Shown: positions 1 through 8,176, numbered from the stretch's first letter. The stretch is DNA of 64,000 bases from Pseudomonas putida (GCF_028682395.1 NZ_JANHLC010000007.1:1-64000); one strand, 5' to 3'. Numbers and translations: made by a program. The notes: generated by a model from the letters alone, not told the origin.

Positions 1-48
1 CGGAGGCGCCTTTGTTGGCTGTGCTACTGCTTGAGCGATGACTGCGTT

Positions 49-897
49 TCAGCCCAGGCCGAACAGGCGTGCGGCATTGCCATGGAAAAACTTCTCCACG
101 ACGGCATCATTGAAGCCGAGGCGCTGGGCATCCTCGATGCTTTGGCGGATCGGGCGGAAGGTATAGGACGAACCAAACAGCAACTGCTCGCCCAGGTAGC
201 TGTTGGCCGCCTGCACATAGCCCTCGCTGCCGGGCAGGAACAGGTACATATCCGGCACCAGGTGGATGTTCGCGTAGCGGAACGCCACGCCCAGCGCCTG
301 CTGCACATTGGGCCAGTAGCCGTGGTAGACGACAATCTGCAAGTCGGGAAAGGCCCGCGCCACGGCAGCCAGGGGAGCCGGGTCGTTGTAATGCGGATTG
401 GGCGTAGTCGGCCCGCTCATCAGGAACAGCGGGATGCGTCGCCGTTGCAGGTGCTCATAGATCGGCCAGTACAGGGCGTCGTCGGGATGCCGCGCCGGTT
501 CGGCAAAGCCCGGTTCCAGGTCGATCCCGACGAGCCCGAGCTCGTCCACCGCGTGGTCGATTTGCTGCAGTGCGGCCTCGACGCCTTGCAACGCCGGATC
601 GACAGCGCCGATACCGAGCAACTCGTCATAGCCGTCGACGATGCTGTGAATCTGCTCATTGGGCAGGTGCTGGCCCGGTGTATGGCGGCCGACCACCACC
701 GCCTTGTGCAAACCGGCCTCGCGCACTTCGCTGAGAAAACCCGGCAGATCCAGCGAGCGCTCGAAGTGATTGTCCGGCCCGCGCGTGCCGACCCGGCGAT
801 TGAGCCAGCGCGCGGTGGCATGCTCCGGCGAGCCTGGTTCGGCCCCGAAAAACGGGTGCAGAAAGGCTGGACGGCAGCGCATATCGATCACCTTCAT
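49..897 (-). CDS. Amidohydrolase-related TIM-barrel protein with altered metal motif
   Basis: The 282-residue protein has the layout of the amidohydrolase-2 family: an N-terminal beta-strand motif, a late YHGYWPN segment and a C-terminal FGSSY segment. The usual first metal motif (D-x-H-x-H) reads IDMRCRP, so both histidines are arginines, and the usual GSDYP reads GSSYT. Metal binding may therefore be lost or changed. The ATG at 895-897 is chosen because it overlaps the stop of the upstream monooxygenase gene (ATGA) and has GGAGAG just before it. Position as last gene of a sulfur-scavenging operon suggests it acts on a desulfonation product, but this is inference and no substrate can be named. 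Confidence 0.8.
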   Translation of the reverse strand: MKVIDMRCRPAFLHPFFGAEPGSPEHATARWLNRRVGTRGPDNHFERSLDLPGFLSEVREAGLHKAVVVGRHTPGQHLPNEQIHSIVDGYDELLGIGAVDPALQGVEAALQQIDHAVDELGLVGIDLEPGFAEPARHPDDALYWPIYEHLQRRRIPLFLMSGPTTPNPHYNDPAPLAAVARAFPDLQIVVYHGYWPNVQQALGVAFRYANIHLVPDMYLFLPGSEGYVQAANSYLGEQLLFGSSYTFRPIRQSIEDAQRLGFNDAVVEKFFHGNAARLFGLG

Positions 898-2030
898 GCG
901 GCGCTCTCCGTGGTGCGTCCGGCGCGGATATCGAAGGCGCCGCCGGTGAAGGAACCATCCACGGTGACCTTGCCCTTGCCGGGCAGAAGCGGAAACACCA
1001 GCTCGGCAAAGCGGTAGGCCTCTTCCAGATGCGGGTAGCCGGAGAGCACGAAGCTGTCCACGCCCAGCGCGGCGTATTCGAGCAGGCGTGCGGCCACGGT
1101 TTGCGGATCGCCGACCAGTGCCGTACCGGCGCCGCCGCGCACCAGGCCCACCCCGGCCCACAGATTGGGGGCGACTTCCAGTTGGTCGCGGCGCCCGCCA
1201 TGCAGGGCGGCCATGCGCCGCTGCCCTTCGGAATCCATGCTGGCGTAGTTGGCCTGGGCGGCCGCGATAGTGGCGTCATCCAGGTGGCTGATCAGTTCGT
1301 CGGCGGCGGCCCAGGCCGCTTCGTTGGTTTCGCGCACAATCACGTGCAGGCGCACGCCGAAGCGCACGGTACGCCCATAGGTGGCGGCACGCGCGCGGAC
1401 ATCGGCAATCTTCTGCGCCACGGCGGCTGGCGGCTCGCCCCAGGTCAGGTAGGCATCGACGTGCTTGGCGGCCAGGTCGTGGGCCGCGGGCGAGGAACCG
1501 CCGAAATACAGTGGCGGATAGGGTTTCTGCACCGGGGGGAAGAAGTTCTGCGCGCCCCGCACCTTGAGGTGCTCGCCTTCGAAGTCGACGGTTTCGCCCT
1601 GCAGCAGGCGACGCCAGATCCCGAGAAATTCGTCGGACGCCTGGTAGCGCTCGTCATGCTTGAGGAACACGCCATCAGCTTCTAGCTCCGTGGCATCGCC
1701 GCCGGGGACCACATTGAGCAGCAGGCGCCCGCCGCTGGCCTGGTCCAGGCTGGCGGCCTGGCGCGCAGAGGCGGTGGGGTTGCCCAGGGACGTGCGCAGG
1801 GCCACCAGCAGCTTGATGCGCTGGGTCACCGGCACCAGGCTAGCGGCGGTGACCCAGGGGTCCAGGCAGCTGGCACCGGTGGGAATCAGCAGGCCGTCGT
1901 AGCCCAGTTGCTCGGCGGCCACGGCGATCTGGCGCATATAGGCATTGGTCGCCGGACGACCGCTGGCCGAATGGCCCAGGTAGCGGGTGTCGCCGGAGGT
2001 AGGCAGGAACCAGAAAATATCGAGACTCAC
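894..2030 (-). CDS. msuD: FMNH2-dependent alkanesulfonate monooxygenase (SsuD/MsuD family)
   Basis: This 378-residue protein belongs to the bacterial luciferase-like family. The N-terminus IFWFLPTSGD, the LIPTGASC segment and RLHVIVRETNEAAW match SsuD/MsuD enzymes, which use reduced FMN and O2 to release sulfite from alkanesulfonates in the cytoplasm. Length is as expected (about 380). The start is GTG at 2028-2030 with GAGGA upstream. It lies 67 bases behind sfnR, with a small GGGCGC/GCGCCC hairpin (2058-2075) between them, and overlaps the downstream amidohydrolase. The reductase partner is probably the SfnE/MsuE-like protein of the same operon. Several residues differ from classical SsuD (for example ELEADG where SsuD has a DPDENRGDG-like stretch), so substrate preference is open. 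Confidence 0.88.
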   Translation of the reverse strand: MSLDIFWFLPTSGDTRYLGHSASGRPATNAYMRQIAVAAEQLGYDGLLIPTGASCLDPWVTAASLVPVTQRIKLLVALRTSLGNPTASARQAASLDQASGGRLLLNVVPGGDATELEADGVFLKHDERYQASDEFLGIWRRLLQGETVDFEGEHLKVRGAQNFFPPVQKPYPPLYFGGSSPAAHDLAAKHVDAYLTWGEPPAAVAQKIADVRARAATYGRTVRFGVRLHVIVRETNEAAWAAADELISHLDDATIAAAQANYASMDSEGQRRMAALHGGRRDQLEVAPNLWAGVGLVRGGAGTALVGDPQTVAARLLEYAALGVDSFVLSGYPHLEEAYRFAELVFPLLPGKGKVTVDGSFTGGAFDIRAGRTTESAA

Positions 2031-2097
2031 AGTGTTTTCCTCAAAAGCCTTCGTCGAGGGCGCTCGTTGGCGCCCGTGGGTGCACGCGAGGCAGTGT

Positions 2098-3198
2098 TCA
2101 AATCGACAGGTTGATCACCCGATGCCCCTGGGCGCTTTGTCCCGGACGGCGCTTGTTGACCATCAGCTCGCCGATACGGATCAGGTGCGCCCGGGTGATG
2201 TTGCGCGACAGCCCGAGCAGGCTGGCGGTGTGTACCTGGTTGTGATGGCAGAACTGATACGCCGCACGCAGCAGGGTGTCCTGGACCTTCTCGTGCAGCG
2301 CGCCGCTCTGTTCCTCGAACAACTTGTCGAAGGCGCGTTGCAGCAACGCTTCGGCGGTTTCCTCGCGGGGCCGCTCGTCGTTTTCGCGGGCGATGCGCAG
2401 GTTGGACAGGTGCAGGTTTTCCGCCCGGATCAGGCGGTCGCGGCAGATCAGCAGGGTGTGGTGAATAACGTTTTCCAGCTCGCGGATATTGCCCGGCCAG
2501 TCGTAGCGCGCGAGGCGCTGGGTGGCGCCCTCGTCGAGGCTGACATCCTGGTAGCCGAGCCGGCGGCTGTACTCGTTGATGAAGTGACGGGCCAGCGGCA
2601 GGATATCGCCCGGGCGGTCGCGCAACGGGTGCAACTGCAGGCTGACCACGTTCAGGCGGTAGTAGAGGTCTTCGCGAAAGTGCCCGGCATTGATCGCTTT
2701 TTCCAGGTGCACATTGGTCGCCGCCAACACCCGTACATTGATCGGGATGCTTTTGCGCGAGCCCAGGCGGACCACTTCGCGCTCCTGCAACACGCGTAGC
2801 AGCTTGACCTGGATCGGCATCGGCAGGTCACCGATCTCGTCGAGAAACAGCGTGCCGCCATTGGCTTCCTCAAACCACCCGGCCTTGGCCGCCAGGGCTC
2901 CGGTAAAGGCGCCTTTTTCATGGCCAAACAGCTCGGCCTCCACCAGGGTTTCCGAGAAGGCGCCGCAGTTGACGGCCATAAATGGCCCGTTGCGTCGCCC
3001 GCTCAGATTGTGGATATGGCGTGCCACCAGCTCCTTGCCCGTGCCAGTCTCGCCGATGATCAGCACGCTGGCTTCGCTGGGCGCGACCTGTTGCACGTGG
3101 GCGAGCAGCGCCTGGGATCGCGGGTCTTCGAAGACCTGGGCGGTGGCCCGGATCGAGGTGGCGAGTGTGGGTGACGGGGGCAGGGTCAGCAGTTGCAT
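2098..3198 (-). CDS. sfnR: Sigma-54-dependent activator SfnR
   Basis: A 366-residue enhancer-binding protein without an N-terminal receiver domain. The AAA+ domain begins almost at once: Walker A GETGTGKE at about residues 49-56, the sigma-54 contact loop GAFTGA at about 96-101 and Walker B GGTLFLDE at about 114-121. A Fis-type helix-turn-helix closes the protein (HTASLLGLSRNITRAHLIRIG). Length and sequence match SfnR of Pseudomonas, which activates dimethylsulfone and methanesulfonate genes under sulfur limitation. Lack of a receiver suggests control by abundance. It starts 9 bases after sfnC. The sigma-54 promoter at 5020-5036 heads its own operon, which suggests positive autoregulation (inference). 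Confidence 0.93.
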   Translation of the reverse strand: MQLLTLPPSPTLATSIRATAQVFEDPRSQALLAHVQQVAPSEASVLIIGETGTGKELVARHIHNLSGRRNGPFMAVNCGAFSETLVEAELFGHEKGAFTGALAAKAGWFEEANGGTLFLDEIGDLPMPIQVKLLRVLQEREVVRLGSRKSIPINVRVLAATNVHLEKAINAGHFREDLYYRLNVVSLQLHPLRDRPGDILPLARHFINEYSRRLGYQDVSLDEGATQRLARYDWPGNIRELENVIHHTLLICRDRLIRAENLHLSNLRIARENDERPREETAEALLQRAFDKLFEEQSGALHEKVQDTLLRAAYQFCHHNQVHTASLLGLSRNITRAHLIRIGELMVNKRRPGQSAQGHRVINLSI

Positions 3199-3207
3199 GG
3201 GCGTGCC

Positions 3208-4395
3208 TTAGGAGTAGAAAGACGGGGTAGGGCGCTTGCCATTGAGCGCCCACTCGCCCAGTTCATGGATGCGGTAGTCCACCGGATCATGCAGGGTCTG
3301 GGTTCTCAGGTTGCGCCAGTGGCGGTCGAAACGCAGTGAAGCGTGGGTGGCGCGGGCGCCGGTGACCTCGAAGAGCCGGTTGCAGATATCCAGGCCATGA
3401 CGGGTGGCCGCAACCTTGGCCGTGCCGATGGACAGCGCCAGTTGCGCGCGCTCTTCACTGCTCAATTCCTCGGCCTTGGCCCAGGCCGCATCGAGCTGGG
3501 CAGTGGCCCGGTCGATCAGCAGGCGCACGCTTTCCAGGCCGACCCAGAACTCGCCGTAGTGACGCAGCACATAGGGGTCTTCACTGCTCTGGCTGGCGCC
3601 GGAACGGAACCACGGACGGCTCTCCTTGAGCGTGTAATTGCGTGCCTCCTCGAAGGCCCCTTCGGCGATGCCGAGGAACATATTGGAGAAGTGCAGTTGT
3701 GCGATCAGCGGGCGCAAGCCGGCGAACGGCGTGCTCAGCGGGCCGGGGTCGAGCAGCAGCTCGCTGTGCTCCACGCGCACCCGCTCGAAGGTGGCGCTGC
3801 CGCTGTCGGTCTGGCGCTGGCCGATATTGTTCCAGTCACCGTGCAGAGTGATGCCGGAGCGGCCGCTGGGAATGGCGGCGATCAACAGCTTGCCGCCGGC
3901 GCGTTCGTCGATGGCCGAAGCGATCAGCATCTGCGAGTCGCTGGCGCCGGAACAGAAGCTCTTTTGCCCGGAGAATTCGTACCAGCCCTCGAACGTGCGC
4001 ATCACGGTGCGGGTGTCCAGCGGGTTCAGCGCATTGCCCCAGAACCAGTTCTTGCGGGCCGTCTGTTCGAACCAGGGTTGCCACTGCTCGGGGCGTGAGA
4101 ACAGGCGTACGGTGGCGAGCATCAGGTGGTGAAAGCCAAACACGTGGGCGATGGAGCTGTCGACGCGGGCGAATTCGCGAATCACCTCGAAGGTCTCGCT
4201 CCAGCTGGCGCCCAGGCCGCCGTACTGGCGCGGGATGGTCAAGGCCAGCAGGCCGCTGGCGCGCAGGGCATCACGCTCGGCCTTGGGCGTGCCGCCGCGG
4301 GCGTCGCGCTCGACGGCCGTTTCGGCGAAGGTCTGCGCCAACAGGCGGGCGGTCTGGAGCGGTGTCGCCTGGGCGGGATGAAGATGAACACTCAT
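3208..4395 (-). CDS. sfnC: SfnC/MsuC-like flavin monooxygenase (acyl-CoA dehydrogenase fold)
   Basis: The 395-residue protein has the acyl-CoA dehydrogenase fold used by flavin-dependent monooxygenases of organosulfur metabolism (SfnB, SfnC, MsuC, DszC). Typical segments are IPRQYGGLGASW near residue 60, WNNIGQRQTDSGS in the middle beta domain and a C-terminal helical bundle ending in HDPVDYRIHELG. The family uses reduced FMN from a partner reductase. In Pseudomonas msu operons such a protein oxidises methanesulfinate to methanesulfonate. It sits between sfnE and sfnR in the order described for sfnECR operons, with gaps of 17 and 9 bases, so co-expression is nearly certain. The exact substrate is not readable from sequence. 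Confidence 0.85.
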   Translation of the reverse strand: MSVHLHPAQATPLQTARLLAQTFAETAVERDARGGTPKAERDALRASGLLALTIPRQYGGLGASWSETFEVIREFARVDSSIAHVFGFHHLMLATVRLFSRPEQWQPWFEQTARKNWFWGNALNPLDTRTVMRTFEGWYEFSGQKSFCSGASDSQMLIASAIDERAGGKLLIAAIPSGRSGITLHGDWNNIGQRQTDSGSATFERVRVEHSELLLDPGPLSTPFAGLRPLIAQLHFSNMFLGIAEGAFEEARNYTLKESRPWFRSGASQSSEDPYVLRHYGEFWVGLESVRLLIDRATAQLDAAWAKAEELSSEERAQLALSIGTAKVAATRHGLDICNRLFEVTGARATHASLRFDRHWRNLRTQTLHDPVDYRIHELGEWALNGKRPTPSFYS

Positions 4396-4412
4396 GGGGG
4401 CTTCCTTGCTCG

Positions 4413-4976
4413 TCAGGCGGTCTTGCGCAGGGCGCGGGCGGAGTCGGCGAATAGCGCGGCAGCACGCTCTGCGGCCAGGCGGATGCGCGTGTTCAGCGCC
4501 TCGCTATGGATGCGGTAGTCGAGGAAGTCGCCCTGGCTGGCGTAGACGCCGATGGGCAGCGTCAGCGCCTGGAGAAAGCTGAACAGGGGGCGCAACTGGT
4601 GATCGAGCACCAGCGCATGGCGCTCACTGCCGCCGGTGGCCGCCAGCAGCACGGGCGTATCGACCAATGCGTCCTGTCCGATCAGGTCGAACAGATGCTT
4701 GAAGTGACCGGGAAAGCTGCCGCGATACACCGGCGACGTCACCACCAGCAGATCGGCGCTTTCAATGCGTTGCAGCTGCTGCTCGACTTCGGCCGGCAGC
4801 TCCGAGCGCCAGAGCGCGGCCCCCAGAGGGCGGGCGATATCGCCCAACTCGATCAGGTGGGTCCTGGCTGGCAGGAGGTTGCCCAGCTCGGCCAGGATCG
4901 ATTCGGTCAGCGCCAGGGTGCGTGAGGGGCGACCCGTGCCGCCGGAAAGGGCGACGACGTTCAAAGGTGTGCTCAT
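4413..4976 (-). CDS. sfnE: NAD(P)H-dependent FMN reductase SfnE/MsuE
   Basis: A 187-residue flavodoxin-like reductase. The N-terminal VVALSGGTGRPSRT is the FMN phosphate-binding loop and TSPVYRGSFPGHFKHLFDLI is the conserved dimer and flavin motif of the SsuE/MsuE group. It supplies FMNH2 to the two monooxygenases of the operon. The ATG at 4974-4976 is chosen over an in-frame TTG 48 bases upstream because it starts the flavin-binding strand directly and has AGGA about 10 bases before it. It is the first gene of the operon, roughly 33 bases downstream of the expected sigma-54 transcription start. Confidence 0.92.
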   Translation of the reverse strand: MSTPLNVVALSGGTGRPSRTLALTESILAELGNLLPARTHLIELGDIARPLGAALWRSELPAEVEQQLQRIESADLLVVTSPVYRGSFPGHFKHLFDLIGQDALVDTPVLLAATGGSERHALVLDHQLRPLFSFLQALTLPIGVYASQGDFLDYRIHSEALNTRIRLAAERAAALFADSARALRKTA

Positions 4977-5019
4977 TTCAGGTAGTCCTGTTGTTTGGTG
5001 CAAGGAGTACAGGTCTCTG

Positions 5020-5036
5020 AGCAATTGTTGTGCCTA
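5020..5036 (-). promoter_or_regulatory. Sigma-54 (-24/-12) promoter of the sfnECR operon
   Basis: Read on the minus strand the site is AGGCAC-AACAA-TTGCT. The invariant GG (5034-5033) and GC (5022-5021) are separated by exactly 10 bases, as in the consensus TGGCAC-N5-TTGC. The transcription start should fall near 5009, giving a leader of about 33 bases before the sfnE ATG. The downstream presence of a sigma-54 activator gene in the same operon fits. Confidence 0.85.
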
Positions 5037-5131
5037 TGATTTAAATCGTTATAAATCAATTGCTTGAGTGTTTTTAATGGCGTCTTCAGCTGTTGATGTC
5101 CGGGCGCTCTGCTGATTCGCTGTTGCTCTGC

Positions 5132-5182
5132 GGTCACTGGCGCGAATGTTCGGGCGCCAACAGCACGGCAGTGGTCACTGGC
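5132..5182. promoter_or_regulatory. Candidate upstream activating repeats for SfnR
   Basis: GGTCACTGGC occurs at 5132-5141 and again, identically, at 5173-5182, 41 bp apart (about four helical turns). The pair lies roughly 100-150 bp upstream of the -24 element of the sfnE promoter, the usual position for enhancer-binding sites. Assignment to SfnR is inference; CysB or another sulfur regulator is also possible. Confidence 0.45.
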
Positions 5183-5219
5183 CATTCGGGCAGCTGTTGG
5201 ACAGTTATAAGTAAGTTTT

Positions 5220-5250
5220 AATATTTCTAAAAATACTAACTAGAAATATT
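5220..5250. repeat. AT-rich 10-bp perfect inverted repeat
   Basis: AATATTTCTA at 5220-5229 and TAGAAATATT at 5241-5250 are exact reverse complements with an 11-base spacer, inside a strikingly AT-rich patch (about 5200-5275) of an otherwise GC-rich sequence. It lies in the long region upstream of sfnE. It could be a regulator site; nothing identifies the protein. Confidence 0.5.
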
Positions 5251-5385
5251 TAAGTAACTAATAGGTATAAGAAGAGGCGACTGATAACGGAGCGTTGCAG
5301 GCATTTGGCGTCTTGCCTTGCCCGTTGCGAGCAGGCTGCCATTGCCGCTGGGGGCAGGCGGGCAGGTCGAGGCCTGCCGTTGGCG

Positions 5386-5414
5386 GTAAAAAACGACGCA
5401 GCGAGCTGCGTCGT
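5386..5414 (-). terminator. Intrinsic terminator of the porin-like gene
   Basis: On the minus strand ACGACGCAGC (5414-5405) pairs with GCTGCGTCGT (5402-5393), followed immediately by a run of six T (5393-5388). It lies 17 bases after the stop codon at 5432. Confidence 0.9.
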
Positions 5415-5431
5415 GGGGGTCGAGTCAGGGG

Positions 5432-6760
5432 TTAGAAGGGCACTGCCACGGTCAGTTGGCTGTAGACGTTGGTGCCATGGCCACCGACCTGGTTGCCACC
5501 GGTGTTTTCATCCTTTTTCGGTTGGTAGAGGCCGACCAGCGGGCTGATGATCAGGTGCTCGCTAACGGCCCATTCGGCGTACAGGTCCAGCTCGCGGGCA
5601 TCGAGGTTCAATGTGCTGCGCTTGTGCAGGGTATTGAAGTCGAAGTACAGCGCGCCGAGGGTCAGGTTTTCCAGGGGCGTGGCCTTGAGGCCGACATGGT
5701 GGATGGCCGTGTTGCTGTTGAACGGCCCGGCGTAGTTGGAGGCGACTTCACCCTGGAACCAGGTGCCGTAGCCCGAGCTGAAACCGTTGAACAGCGAGTC
5801 CCAGCCTTGGGAGTAGCGGCTGTAGCGGTAGGTGACCTTGGGTGACCAAGGGGCATCGGCGAAGGTATAGCCGGCCTCGCCGTACCAGGCTTTTTCAGTG
5901 CCAGCGTCCTTGTCTTCCCAGGCGTATTCGAAACCGAAACTGGCATTTTCAATGCCCGCATCGCCTTCACCGCGCAGGCTGTAGACATTCATGCCGTCAC
6001 GTTCCTTCTGGAAGTCACTGGCCCATTGCTCGGTGACGCCCAGCCCGTGAATCCAGGTCAGGCCCAGGGTGCCTGCTGTCCCGGTGTAGTCCAGGGTCCC
6101 GGCGGCCAGTTCGGTTTCGGCCTGGGCGCGGTTGTCGGACTTGAGCCAGAACACGCTGCCATGGAGGCCGTCCTGGCCGCCCAGGCGCAGCAGCGCGGTG
6201 CGGTCGAAGGCATGGCGTGCGGCAATGTAATAGGCACCGCCCCGATTGAGCGCGCCATCGGCCGGGCCCTTGCCGAGGTTGGGGCCGTCGTCGTTGATCA
6301 GGAAACCACTGCCGACTTTGATCACCTGGCGGCCAAAGGAGGCATCCACGCCATCTTTGCCCAGCACCGGGAACAGGTCGCCAGAGCGCCAGCCCAGGAA
6401 CGCGTCCTCGATCTTGGTCGTGCGCTCCGAGCCGTCGGTATTGCCGCCTGCATCGCCATCGCCCCAGGTGGCCGAACTGACTAGGTTGAACGTGCCATAG
6501 GCCGTACCCGCGCCCGCCAGGCCCTGGTCGCCGCTGATGCCGTACTTGATAAAGCCTTCGCGCCAGCTCGATCCGCCCGGTGTGCCGTCGTAGTTCTTGC
6601 GGCTGTTCATCGCGCCGAACACCGCGAGCAGATCGGCGTTCAGGTGGGTGTCATCGTCGGCATAGAGTTCGTAGGCGCTGGCGGCTTGGCTGGTGACCAG
6701 CATGGCGATGCTCAGGCCGATGGCCTGGGATAGTGCTAGAACACGGGTGGATGGCCCCAT
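5432..6760 (-). CDS. Outer-membrane beta-barrel (porin-like) protein
   Basis: The 442-residue protein begins with a signal peptide (MGPSTRVLALSQAIGLSIAM, cleavage after an AxA-like SAYA region near residue 30) and continues with alternating aromatic beta-strand segments typical of outer-membrane barrels, ending in VAVPF with the terminal phenylalanine expected for Bam recognition. It does not clearly match OprD; I cannot place it in a named porin family. The ATG at 6758-6760 is preferred over an upstream in-frame start because AGGGAG precedes it and it starts the signal peptide. It is divergent from the feaR-type regulator, and tandem FeaR-like elements lie between the two genes, so it probably admits the amine or aromatic substrate (inference). 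Confidence 0.8.
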   Translation of the reverse strand: MGPSTRVLALSQAIGLSIAMLVTSQAASAYELYADDDTHLNADLLAVFGAMNSRKNYDGTPGGSSWREGFIKYGISGDQGLAGAGTAYGTFNLVSSATWGDGDAGGNTDGSERTTKIEDAFLGWRSGDLFPVLGKDGVDASFGRQVIKVGSGFLINDDGPNLGKGPADGALNRGGAYYIAARHAFDRTALLRLGGQDGLHGSVFWLKSDNRAQAETELAAGTLDYTGTAGTLGLTWIHGLGVTEQWASDFQKERDGMNVYSLRGEGDAGIENASFGFEYAWEDKDAGTEKAWYGEAGYTFADAPWSPKVTYRYSRYSQGWDSLFNGFSSGYGTWFQGEVASNYAGPFNSNTAIHHVGLKATPLENLTLGALYFDFNTLHKRSTLNLDARELDLYAEWAVSEHLIISPLVGLYQPKKDENTGGNQVGGHGTNVYSQLTVAVPF

Positions 6761-6889
6761 GAAAGATCGCTCCCTGTTGCAGATAGTGGAAAGCCGGAAC
6801 TTCTGTGGCTCCGGGACAACGCCGCAGGCAATGCGCAACGCTTGCGCAGGGCGTGGCGGTATTAGTCACATCGGCGGGCGGGGCACGTC

Positions 6890-6925
6890 TTGTCGATGGC
6901 TGCCACTGCCTTGATCGGCGCAGCC
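6890..6925 (+). promoter_or_regulatory. Tandem TTGNC-N5-CTGNC element, copy pair 1
   Basis: TTGTC-GATGG-CTGCC starts at 6890 and a weaker copy TTGAT-CGGCG-CAGCC starts at 6911, 21 bp later on the same strand. It lies in the divergent region between the porin-like gene and feaR and matches the direct repeats found before other genes of the amine/hpa region. Confidence 0.5.
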
Positions 6926-6949
6926 AGAAATGGCCTATGGGGCGCCGAT

Positions 6950-6986
6950 GTCAGCCAGTGACAAGGACGGTGGCAGGCAGGGGCAA
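6950..6986 (-). promoter_or_regulatory. Tandem TTGNC-N5-CTGNC element, copy pair 2
   Basis: Read on the minus strand, TTGCC-CCTGC-CTGCC starts at 6986 and TTGTC-ACTGG-CTGAC starts at 6964, exactly 22 bp apart and facing the porin-like gene. Both copies keep TTG, the C at position 5, CTG, the C at position 15 and the following A. Confidence 0.6.
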
Positions 6987-7224
6987 AGGTGTCGGTCGCC
7001 TTGTTCCGGTGCCCGGTGCGGGGAAGTGCACCGAGAGGGCGCGAAGCGGCGGTCGAGAGCGTCCCGTGCCCGACAGCGATGCTGGCTAAACCGTGAATAT
7101 ATTCTCGAATTAAATGCTGGTATCCAAATTGCAGTACTGCACGCCTTGGAGTCATTGTTGCGCCTATATGGATAACATGTTAACTATCTAGCGACAAAAA
7201 CAAACTGCATCCACGGAGGTGCAT

Positions 7225-8172
7225 ATGAATGCTCAAAGCGTGGCACATGACGGTCTGGAAGGATGGCGTGCTTCCCTACAGGCCATTTGTGGTCAGTTCG
7301 AGACCCAGATGGCGTTCAATCGATCCCTGTTTATCGGAGAGATTTCGCTGCAATGCCATGCTGGTCTGCCGATGGCACACCTGCGCACCAATGCCGGGCT
7401 GATTGCCCGCGAGTCGATCAAGCCGGATCACGACAATGACCAGAGCTGTTTTCTGGTCAGCCAGCGCAGTGGCTGCTCGCAGATCAGCCAAAACGGAACG
7501 ACGATCCAACTGGCCCCTGGCGAGCTGCTGCTGATGGACTCAGTGGGCTCCTGCGAGATCACGCCGTTCGGGCTGATCGAGCATGCCTCGCTGTCCCTGC
7601 CCCGCAATGAAGTGGACCGCGTGCTCAAGCGCGGCAAGTTCGGCAAGGTCAGCGCCACCAGCTCCAGCGGCAAGATGCTGCATGTGCTGGTCGATCAACT
7701 GTGCCGCGAACCCCAGGGCGCTCATGACGATGGTGAGGAAAGCGAAGCGTTGCGCAGCGCCTTTATCGCCCTATTGGCACCGGCCTTGACGGACGCGTCC
7801 AGGGAGCAGCCCAAGGCTGAGTTGATGCAGGGCAGCAACCTGCGCAGCTATGTGCAGCAGGTCATTGAAGAGTCCCTGGCCCAGCCTAACCTCACGCCCG
7901 TGGGCCTGGCGACACGCCTGAATATTTCCGTACGACACCTCTACCGTCTGTTCGAAGAGCAGGATGACAGCGTGTGCCGTTACATCCAGCGCACGCGCCT
8001 GCAACGCAGCGCGGATGACCTGGCCAATCCTTTCCACCGCAGTGAGTCGATCACCTCCATCGCCTACAAATGGGGCTTTACTGACTCGGCGCATTTCAGT
8101 CGCGCGTTCAAGAAGCACTTCGAGCGTTCGCCCAAGGACTACCGCGCCAATGCCCTGGGGCAAACGGCCTAG
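7225..8172 (+). CDS. feaR: AraC-family transcriptional regulator, FeaR type
   Basis: The 315-residue protein has the AraC-binding-like N-terminal fold of the FeaR group (a W-x-x-x-L-x-x-I-C-G-x-F opening; FLVSQRSGCSQISQNG; a cupin-like stretch GELLLMDS) and a C-terminal double helix-turn-helix (ATRLNISVRHLYRLFEEQ and ITSIAYKWGFTDSAHFSRAF). FeaR of E. coli activates the tyramine oxidase and phenylacetaldehyde dehydrogenase genes. ATG at 7225 is preferred to the GTG six bases earlier since GGAGG ends 5 bases before it. Tandem direct repeats upstream and in several nearby promoters have the roughly 22-bp spacing expected for an AraC protein, so this is the likely regulator of the region (inference). 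Confidence 0.82.
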   Translation: MNAQSVAHDGLEGWRASLQAICGQFETQMAFNRSLFIGEISLQCHAGLPMAHLRTNAGLIARESIKPDHDNDQSCFLVSQRSGCSQISQNGTTIQLAPGELLLMDSVGSCEITPFGLIEHASLSLPRNEVDRVLKRGKFGKVSATSSSGKMLHVLVDQLCREPQGAHDDGEESEALRSAFIALLAPALTDASREQPKAELMQGSNLRSYVQQVIEESLAQPNLTPVGLATRLNISVRHLYRLFEEQDDSVCRYIQRTRLQRSADDLANPFHRSESITSIAYKWGFTDSAHFSRAFKKHFERSPKDYRANALGQTA

Positions 8173-8176
8173 GCGC

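Larger units (their letters stand above)
4977..5431. other. 455-base intergenic region between sfnE and the porin-like gene
   Basis: Both flanking genes point leftward. The stretch holds the sigma-54 promoter of sfnE, the 41-bp-spaced direct repeats, the AT-rich inverted repeat and, at its right end, the terminator of the porin-like gene. I see no credible gene in it. Confidence 0.8.
6761..7224. other. 464-base divergent intergenic region, porin-like gene / feaR
   Basis: Besides two tandem FeaR-like element pairs (6890-6925 and 6950-6986) it holds three palindromic stretches near feaR: GAATATATTC (7095-7104), TGCAGTACTGCA (7130-7141) and ATAACATGTTAAC (7172-7184). The last resembles the HpaR-like GTTAACAT sites before hpaG1. 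No credible gene is present. Confidence 0.75.

Noticed and set aside
1..48. Start of another gene at the left edge
   Set aside because: The 48 bases after the amidohydrolase stop show no recognisable coding sequence.
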